Source of the DNA: Deltaproteobacteria bacterium
Lineage (GTDB): Bacteria > Myxococcota_A > Polyangia > Polyangiales > Ga0077539
DNA: 64,000 bases
Assembly: GCA_016218725.1 (NCBI GenBank)
Contig: JACRDB010000088.1
Location: forward strand, 1-64,000
Direction of reading: 5' to 3'
A program made the position numbers and the translations under genes. Below are positions 57,795 through 64,000 of this stretch, one piece after another. Within the stretch, counting starts at the first letter, position 1. Every line of letters begins with the position of its first letter. Under the pieces are notes generated by a model. That model did no database searches. It was not told where the DNA came from and saw only the letters and a list, made by a program, of their open reading frames with translations.

Positions 57795-58249
57795 CACGCC
57801 ACCGCCCGGGTGAGCACCGGCAGGTGCCTCTTGCGCACCTGCGGGGCCGCGCGGTCGTACCCGCTGCGGTCCCGCACCGCGCGCACCCCCAGGAGCGCGA
57901 AGCTCGCGGCGAGCTTGAGGAGCAGCACCAGCCCCCGCACCGCGAACCACCGGTGATACAAGAGCTTTGACAAGAGCTCCGTGCGGCGCCCGAGCGGGAG
58001 TCCTGGCAGCGTGCAGAGCGCCGTGAGCGTCCACAAGGGCGCCAGGCCCGCGAAGAGCACCCCCAGGCGCACGCCCAGGCGCCCCCGGGGGTTCGACGCG
58101 AGGTACATCGCCTCCACGGTGCCCAGCCAGTCCACCTCCCCCGGCCGGGGGCTCAGCCCCGGGGCGCCCTCGTGGGCGAAGGCCTCCATGGTGGCCGTGA
58201 TCCAACGCCGCTCCACGCTCGTAAACGTCATCGCTTCCTCATCGGTCAA
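57794..58249 (-). CDS. Small helical partner of the GMC oxidoreductase
   Basis: 151 residues starting MTDEEAMTFTSVERRWITAT with LGTVEAMYLASNPRGRLGVR and hydrophobic stretches GVLFAGLAPLWTLTALCTL and GLVLLLKLAASFALLG. In plant- and bacterial-type long-chain alcohol oxidases, a similar helical region is fused N-terminally to the GMC domain. Here it appears as a separate gene sandwiched between the regulator and oxidase genes with overlaps on both sides (4 nt and 1 nt). I infer a membrane-associating partner; no direct family match. Confidence 0.75.
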   Translation of the reverse strand: MTDEEAMTFTSVERRWITATMEAFAHEGAPGLSPRPGEVDWLGTVEAMYLASNPRGRLGVRLGVLFAGLAPLWTLTALCTLPGLPLGRRTELLSKLLYHRWFAVRGLVLLLKLAASFALLGVRAVRDRSGYDRAAPQVRKRHLPVLTRAVA

Positions 58250-58983
58250 AGCCCCGCCTCGCGGGGCGCCAGCGTCTCTTCCGTGACCCCGAGGGCCTCC
58301 AGCGTCACCCGGTCCAGGCGCCCGAGCAGCCGCCGGGCAAAGGCCCTCACGCGCTCCGGGCGCCGGGCCTCCGCCAGGTCCAGCACCCGGCCGTAGAACG
58401 CCACGGTCACCTTCGGGTCCAGCACGTACACCGCCGCCAGGGCGGGCTCGCGCTCCAGCATCCGCACGATGGTGTTGGCCACCAGGCTCACCGCCACGTT
58501 GTGCGTGCTGCGGGCCACCATCCGCGCCAGGAACAGGTCCTCGCGCACGTACTCCTGTCCCTTGTCCGCGGCCTCCGCCAGGCGCCGCACCTGCGCCCGC
58601 AGCGCCCCGAGCTCCGCCGCCGAGGCCCGCTCGGCCACCATCCCGAAGGCCTCCACCGCCAGGTAGCGCCGCAATTCAAGAATGCTCGCCAGGATCCCAG
58701 GGGTCCCCTCCGCGCCCAGGGTCACCAGGTGCCCCAGAAGCTCGATCCCCCCGGTCTGGCGCCAGTCCAAGACCCGCGTCCCGCTCCCGTGCACCGGGCG
58801 CACCAGCCCCTCGGACTCGAGCCTCGCCAGCCCCGCCCGGAGCGTCAACCGGCTCACCCCAAGCCTCAACGCCAGCTCCCGCTCCCCGGGGAGGTCCTGC
58901 CCGGCCTGGTGCTCCCCACGCAGGATCTCCCCCCGGAGCCGCTCCAGGGCATCGTCCGTCACCTTCCTGCGCAGCGCCTCCAT
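58246..58983 (-). CDS. GntR/FadR-family transcriptional regulator
   Basis: 245 residues. The winged helix is ERELALRLGVSRLTLRAGLA then LESEGLVRPVHGSGTRVLDW (residues 33-72). The C-terminal FCD-like helical ligand domain runs from about 95 (GTPGILASILELRRYLAVEA) with HNVAVSLVANTIVRML and YGRVLDLAEARRPERVRAF. The first gene of a three-gene operon with the helical partner and the GMC oxidoreductase. Two TGGTNNNACCA sites just upstream make autorepression likely, with release by a lipid or alcohol metabolite as a reasonable guess. Confidence 0.92.
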   Translation of the reverse strand: MEALRRKVTDDALERLRGEILRGEHQAGQDLPGERELALRLGVSRLTLRAGLARLESEGLVRPVHGSGTRVLDWRQTGGIELLGHLVTLGAEGTPGILASILELRRYLAVEAFGMVAERASAAELGALRAQVRRLAEAADKGQEYVREDLFLARMVARSTHNVAVSLVANTIVRMLEREPALAAVYVLDPKVTVAFYGRVLDLAEARRPERVRAFARRLLGRLDRVTLEALGVTEETLAPREAGL

Positions 58984-59000
58984 CGAGAATCACCCTCAAC

Positions 59001-59026
59001 TGGTTGAACCAGTAGTGGTCATACCA
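59001..59026 (-). promoter_or_regulatory. Two TGGTNNNACCA operators of the GntR regulator
   Basis: TGGTTGAACCA at 59001-59011 and TGGTCATACCA at 59016-59026, centres 15 bp apart, 18-43 nt upstream of the ATG at 58983. TGGT-N3-ACCA is the half-site pattern of FadR/PdhR/LldR-type GntR proteins. Flanks extend the symmetry (AAC at one end, CAGTT at the other). Confidence 0.8.
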
Positions 59027-59072
59027 GTTGCTCCATGGGTGCGCAAGAGAATTCGCACCACCCCCGTTGCAC

Positions 59073-59130
59073 GCACAATTTGCATTCACGCACAATGTGC
59101 ATGGTGGGGGAAGGGCCATGCACATTGTGC
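59073..59130. promoter_or_regulatory. Repeated GCACAAT-type elements and 15-bp hairpin
   Basis: GCACAATTTGC (59073-59083), GCACAATGTGC (59090-59100) and, inverted, GCACATTGTGC (59120-59130). The last two extend to 15-bp arms (59090-59104 and 59116-59130) with an 11-nt purine-rich loop. They lie between the GntR gene and the NtrC-type gene and could be regulator sites or a terminator-like stem. Confidence 0.55.
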
Positions 59131-59145
59131 GCATGGGGTTTCTTG

Positions 59146-59160
59146 ACGCATGTCATGCGT
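59146..59160. promoter_or_regulatory. 7-1-7 palindrome
   Basis: ACGCATG-T-CATGCGT, 81-95 nt upstream of the NtrC-type gene. A perfect dyad suited to a dimeric regulator; an enhancer site of the adjacent activator is one option. Confidence 0.45.
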
Positions 59161-59210
59161 TTGGGCGTGTCGGGCGGTGCATGCCCGGGGGTCTTGCGGG
59201 TCTGGGGGGC

Positions 59211-59226
59211 TGGCATGGGCGCTGCT
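59211..59226 (+). promoter_or_regulatory. Sigma-54-like promoter of the NtrC-type gene
   Basis: TGGCATGGGCGCTGCT has GG (59212-59213) and GC (59224-59225) 10 nt apart. The predicted start of transcription, about 59237, is 4 nt before the ATG at 59241. An overlapping TGC-TAATCC (59223-59231) could instead be a sigma-70 -10 with a leaderless ATG. Confidence 0.4.
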
Positions 59227-59240
59227 AATCCCTCCCGCCC

Positions 59241-60721
<1,481 letters not shown>

Positions 60722-60722
<1 letters not shown>

Positions 60723-62140
60723 TGGACGAGGGCGCCGGCAGGATCCTCATCGTCGAGGACAACCCGGACTTCGCCGCCAACATCGCCGAGAGCCTGGAGC
60801 TCGAAGGGCACCGCACCCGCACCGCCAGCACCGTCGCCCAGGCCCTGGCCCTGGCGCGGGAAGAGGGCTTCGACCTCTGCCTCCTGGACGTGCGCCTGCC
60901 CGACGCCCCGGGCACCGACGCCCTCGTGGGCTTGAAGGCCCTCGCGCCCCACGGCGAGGTCATCGTGATGTCCGGCGACGCCACGCTGGAGAGCGCCCTG
61001 GCCACGGTCCGCGGCGGGGCCTTCGCGTACCTGCTCAAGCCCTTCGCCGTCGAGGAGCTCCTCAGGCTCACGGCCCTCGCCCTCGGCCAGGTGCACCTGC
61101 GCCAGGAGCGAGAGCGCCTCGTGGAGGAGCTCCGCGGCTCCGAGGCCCGCTACCGCGCCGTGGTCGAGGCCTCGCCCGCGATCATCGTGGGCGTGGACGA
61201 CCGCGGCAAGGTGGCCATGGTCAACGCCGCCGTGGAGCGCACCACCGGCTGGGGCCGCGACGAGCTCCTCGGGAGGCCCTTCGCCGAGGCGCTCCTGCCG
61301 GCCTCCGTGCGCCCCGGGGCCTGGCCCGCCAACGAGCCCCGGGAGAGCCCCGTGTGCACCCGCGACGGCCGCGAGCGCCGGGTGGAGTGGCGCTACGGCG
61401 CCGCCCGGGACCTGCGCTACGCCATCGGCCTGGACGTCACCGAGACGCGCACCATGGAGCGCCGCGCCCGCGTGGCCGAGCACCTGGCCGTGGTGGGAGA
61501 GCTCACCGCGGGCCTGGCCCACGAGGTGCGAAACCCCCTGAACTCCGCCCTCCTGGAGCTCAAGGTGCTCGTGCGCAGGCTCACCCGCGCCGGGGACACC
61601 CAGGGCCTCGCCAGCGCCCAGAGCGTCCAGGGCGAGCTCGAGCGCCTGGAGCGCCTCCTGGCGGATTTCCTCTGGTTCGCGCGGCCCCGGAGCGTGGAGC
61701 CCCTGCCCGGGGACCCCGCCAGCCCCGCCCGCACCGTGGCCCGCCTCGTCGCCGCCGAGGCCCAGGAGAAGAACATCACCGTCGTCACGGACTTCTCCCA
61801 GGACACGCCCGCCGTCCCCTTCGACGAAGACCGCGTGCGCCAGGTGCTGTTCAACCTCGTGCGCAACGCCATCGAGGCCCTCGGCCAGGACGGCACGATC
61901 ATCCTGCGCGCCCGCCCCGTCGGCCGCGACGCCGAGCTCTCCGTCGAGGACGACGGCCCGGGCATCCAGGGCGACCCCTCCCGGGTGTTCCGCCCCTTCC
62001 ACACCACCAAGGCCAGCGGCACGGGCCTCGGGCTCACCATCGCCCAGCGCATCGCCGCGGACCACGGCGGCGAGCTGCGCGTCGAGAGCGCCCCGGGGCG
62101 CACGGTGTTCACCCTGCTCCTGCCGGGCGCCCGCGGTTGA
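60722..62140 (+). CDS. Hybrid sensor histidine kinase (REC-PAS-HisKA-HATPase)
   Basis: 472 residues. An N-terminal receiver (ILIVEDNP, Asp 56 in CLLDVRLP, LLKPFAVE) is followed by a PAS domain (about 140-240; SEARYRAVVEASPAIIVGVD), the phosphorylated-His helix ELTAGLAHEVRNPLNSAL with His 267, and the ATPase boxes LFNLVRNAIEAL, VEDDGPGI, GTGLGLTI and a final G2. Order REC before kinase is that of cytoplasmic orphan-type kinases, and there is no membrane segment, so the signal is intracellular or comes from the phosphorylated receiver. It is coupled to the regulator by a TGATG junction and is its likely partner. Confidence 0.96.
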
Positions 62141-62165
62141 CCGAAGAACGCTTGTCATTCCTTGC

Positions 62166-62181
62166 TGGCCAGGGGATTGCA
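62166..62181 (+). promoter_or_regulatory. Sigma-54 promoter of the universal stress protein gene
   Basis: TGGCCAGGGGATTGCA: GG at 62167-62168 and GC at 62179-62180, 10 nt apart, with an intact TTGCA -12 box. Transcription would begin near 62192, followed by GGAGGAGG at 62201-62208 and the ATG at 62217. It sits in the 76-bp gap after the kinase stop. Confidence 0.65.
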
Positions 62182-62216
62182 CACGCCCGTCACGGACCTC
62201 GGAGGAGGCAACGGAC

Positions 62217-62720
62217 ATGGAAAGCAAGGACCTGGTGCTAGTCTGCGCGACGGACTTCTCGGAGCCGTCGCGCCTGGCTGTGGACATGGCGGTGGACCTG
62301 GCGAGGCGCTACCTCTGCCCGCGGCTGCACCTGCTGCACGTGGACCCCGCGGTGGAGCGCTTCGCCATCGGGGCGGAGGTCGAGGCGCGCATCGCCGAGG
62401 AGTACGCCAAGCTCCAGCGCGCGGCCCAGGCGGAGCTTGAGCGCCTCGCCACGGTGCTCCAGCGGGAGAACGGCGTGGAGGTGGTGCCGGAGTTCCGCAC
62501 CGGCAGCGCGTACCTGGAGATCGTGAAGTTCGCCGCGGAGGTCCACGCGGACCTGGTGGTGCTGGGCACCCACGGGCGCACGGGCCTGAAGCGCGCCTTC
62601 CTGGGTAGCGTGGCCGAGCGCGTGGTGCGCCACGCCCCGTGCACCGTGGTGACCGTCAAGGGCAAGGACCTGTCGGCCATGCTCTCCGCGGGCTTCGGCC
62701 TGCCCATCCATACGGGTTGA
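62217..62720 (+). CDS. Universal stress protein (UspA family)
   Basis: 167 residues, one Usp domain. The ATP-binding signature G-x2-G-x9-G-S appears as GTHGRTGLKRAFLGSVAERV near residue 122, after LVLVCATDFSEPSRLAVDMA at the N-terminus. It ends with a 20-residue tail, SAMLSAGFGLPIHTG, beyond the usual Usp end. Strong ribosome site GGAGGAGG 8 nt upstream. Usp proteins bind nucleotides and support survival under starvation or oxidative stress. The sigma-54 promoter just upstream makes it a probable target of the adjacent two-component pair. Confidence 0.95.
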   Translation: MESKDLVLVCATDFSEPSRLAVDMAVDLARRYLCPRLHLLHVDPAVERFAIGAEVEARIAEEYAKLQRAAQAELERLATVLQRENGVEVVPEFRTGSAYLEIVKFAAEVHADLVVLGTHGRTGLKRAFLGSVAERVVRHAPCTVVTVKGKDLSAMLSAGFGLPIHTG

Positions 62721-62729
62721 GCGGTCGCG

Positions 62730-63860
62730 CTACCCCTGCGAGCTCTTCGGGAAGAGCAGCCTCCAGGCGCCGCCGGAGCGCGCGGCCTCGATGCGCGCGC
62801 CCCAGCGGTCCATTTCTCGCCGGGCGGCCACCAGGCTCACGGAGGGCTCCCTCCGGGCCTCGATGTCCGGCGGGGGCGTGACGCTCACCATCAGCGAGAA
62901 GCCCGAGCGGCTCTGGGCCCCCTCGACCACCACGGTCTCGCCGAACTCCACCGCCTGGGCCTCGCGCACCAGCGCCAGGAGCGCCCGCGCCACGGAGCCC
63001 TCGTCGGCCTTCACCGAGGGCAGCGCCCCGAGGCCCTTGGGGTGCACCGCCCGCCCGCCCGCGCAGGCCACCAGGTCCAGCACGCCCGCCACCAGGTCCG
63101 TGAGGTTCACCTCCCCAGCGGCCTCCTGCGGGGCGCGGTCCAGCGCCGCCAGCACCCAGGTCAGCCGCCGGAGCTCGTCCGCTACGCGCTGGGCCTGCTC
63201 CAGGTGCTCCGCCGCGGCCACCATCGCGCTGCGCACCCCGACCCCCGCCCGCGCCCCCACCAGCTCCAGCTCCAGCGACGCGAACTGCGCCGCCAGGAGC
63301 GCGTGGCGCTCCAGCATCCAGGTCACCGTCCCGGGCTGCGCCAGCGCCGCCGCGGACACCTCCCGCAGGGGCCCTGCCGGCGCCGCACCCCCCGGGCGTG
63401 AACTCCCCCTCGCCGCCCGACGCAGGGCCTCCACCACCGCCTCGCCGAACCACGGCAGGGCCTCCTCCAACACCGCCGCGCCGCCCTCGCGCCCGAAGGC
63501 CACCCACACCCGCCCACACTCTACGCCCTCGAAGGACAGGCCCAGGGCGTGGAGCCTGCGGGGGGCCAGGGCGAGGGTGAGCTCCGTGTCCACGGTGTTC
63601 ATGGGCGCGCCGGCGATGCGGGCGGAGAGCTCCGGCGCGGGCACGGAGCCGTCCTCGGTGCTCCGGCGGGCGAGCACCAGGGGGCCTCCGGGCTCGTACC
63701 AGCCCACGACCACCGAGGCGCCCCAGCGGCGCACGCACACCCCGAGGATGCGCTCGAAGGCGTCCAGCGCCGAGGGGCACAGCCCCGCGACGGCGATGGC
63801 GTTCTTGAGCTCCTGCGTGGTGCGCGACAGCCGCGACTCCCGCACCTCGACGAGCTCCAC
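62730..63860 (-). CDS. Kinase-like sensor protein lacking the phosphorylated histidine
   Basis: 376 residues from the first GTG at 63860, but the same frame stays open to the end of the window (a Pro- and charge-rich stretch such as HPPEVLERPPAEPAERLPVE), so the true start may lie beyond 64000. The N-terminal half looks like a GAF-type sensor (AFERILGVCVRRWGASVVVG). A helical region (about 225-275) with LDRAPQEAAGEVNLTDLVAG sits where HisKA would be, but no His is in an H-box context. The C-terminus SLVAARREMDRWGARIEAAR and LLFPK recalls a degraded HATPase. It may be a pseudokinase or phosphatase-type partner. Convergent, 9 bp from the stress protein gene. Confidence 0.7.
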   Translation of the reverse strand: MELVEVRESRLSRTTQELKNAIAVAGLCPSALDAFERILGVCVRRWGASVVVGWYEPGGPLVLARRSTEDGSVPAPELSARIAGAPMNTVDTELTLALAPRRLHALGLSFEGVECGRVWVAFGREGGAAVLEEALPWFGEAVVEALRRAARGSSRPGGAAPAGPLREVSAAALAQPGTVTWMLERHALLAAQFASLELELVGARAGVGVRSAMVAAAEHLEQAQRVADELRRLTWVLAALDRAPQEAAGEVNLTDLVAGVLDLVACAGGRAVHPKGLGALPSVKADEGSVARALLALVREAQAVEFGETVVVEGAQSRSGFSLMVSVTPPPDIEARREPSVSLVAARREMDRWGARIEAARSGGAWRLLFPKSSQG

Positions 63861-64000
63861 CGGGAGCCTCTCCGCCGGCTCCGCCGGGGGTCTCTCCAGG
63901 ACCTCCGGCGGGTGCTTCCACGCGCTCTTGCCGGGGTCCCGCTCGTCCGTGGGGGTGGGCGTGCGCCCCGCGCGCTGGGTGGAGTCCCGCCTGCGGGGCG

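Overview
The window is about 75% GC and almost fully coding. It carries many lipoproteins with Asp/Thr/Pro-rich linkers after the lipobox cysteine, Cys-rich repeat surface proteins with a MopE-type acidic motif, a DUF2330 protein and sigma-54 regulation. Together these point to a member of the Myxococcota; species cannot be told from the sequence. I see no rRNA, tRNA, CRISPR array, insertion sequence, integrase or phage gene, so this looks like ordinary chromosome with a large complement of lineage-specific envelope proteins.

Layout. 1-5.7 kb: a hypothetical gene with a strong terminator, a divergent control region holding eight 22-bp tandem repeats, two lipoproteins, a PaaI-type thioesterase, an aldo/keto reductase and a DEDDh exonuclease. 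5.7-14.3 kb: HemJ/CopD-like membrane protein, periplasmic ligand-binding lipoprotein, UPF0016 cation transporter, a lipoprotein ending in an S74-like domain, a fibrinogen-like Cys-repeat lipoprotein, Kup potassium transporter and a Uma2-type protein. 14.3-28 kb: RND pump and adaptor, M32 carboxypeptidase, a hypothetical gene, a four-gene coupled operon (exported Fe/Mn superoxide dismutase homologue, ABC ATPase, ABC permease, secreted LamG-like protein), a lipoprotein and a TolC-type channel. 28-38.5 kb: SGNH hydrolase, lysophospholipid acyltransferase-like protein, a Gly-rich Cys-repeat lipoprotein, a PEP-utilising phosphotransferase, a methyltransferase and five small or uncharacterised envelope proteins. 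38.5-53.7 kb: an operon of outer-membrane barrel, pyrF and lipoprotein, then more lipoproteins, an Rpn-like protein, a carotenoid/retinoid-type FAD oxidoreductase, dapF, a CPBP protease, a DUF2330 protein with a sigma-54 promoter, an RCC1-repeat lipoprotein and two gene remnants. 53.7-59 kb: D-aminoacylase-type amidohydrolase and a GntR-controlled GMC oxidoreductase operon. 59-64 kb: an NtrC-type response regulator and a hybrid histidine kinase, followed by a universal stress protein gene with its own sigma-54 promoter, and a convergent kinase-like gene.

How the parts work together. The best regulatory story is at the right end: an NtrC-family activator and its kinase sit directly upstream of a stress-protein gene preceded by a near-consensus -24/-12 promoter. 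The GntR gene is preceded by two TGGTNNNACCA operators. The RND adaptor promoter carries a palindrome that fills the spacer between its -35 and -10. The SOD/ABC/LamG operon is the best candidate for an uncharacterised system. A recurring TANNNT hexamer 6-12 nt before start codons suggests that leaderless mRNAs are common here.
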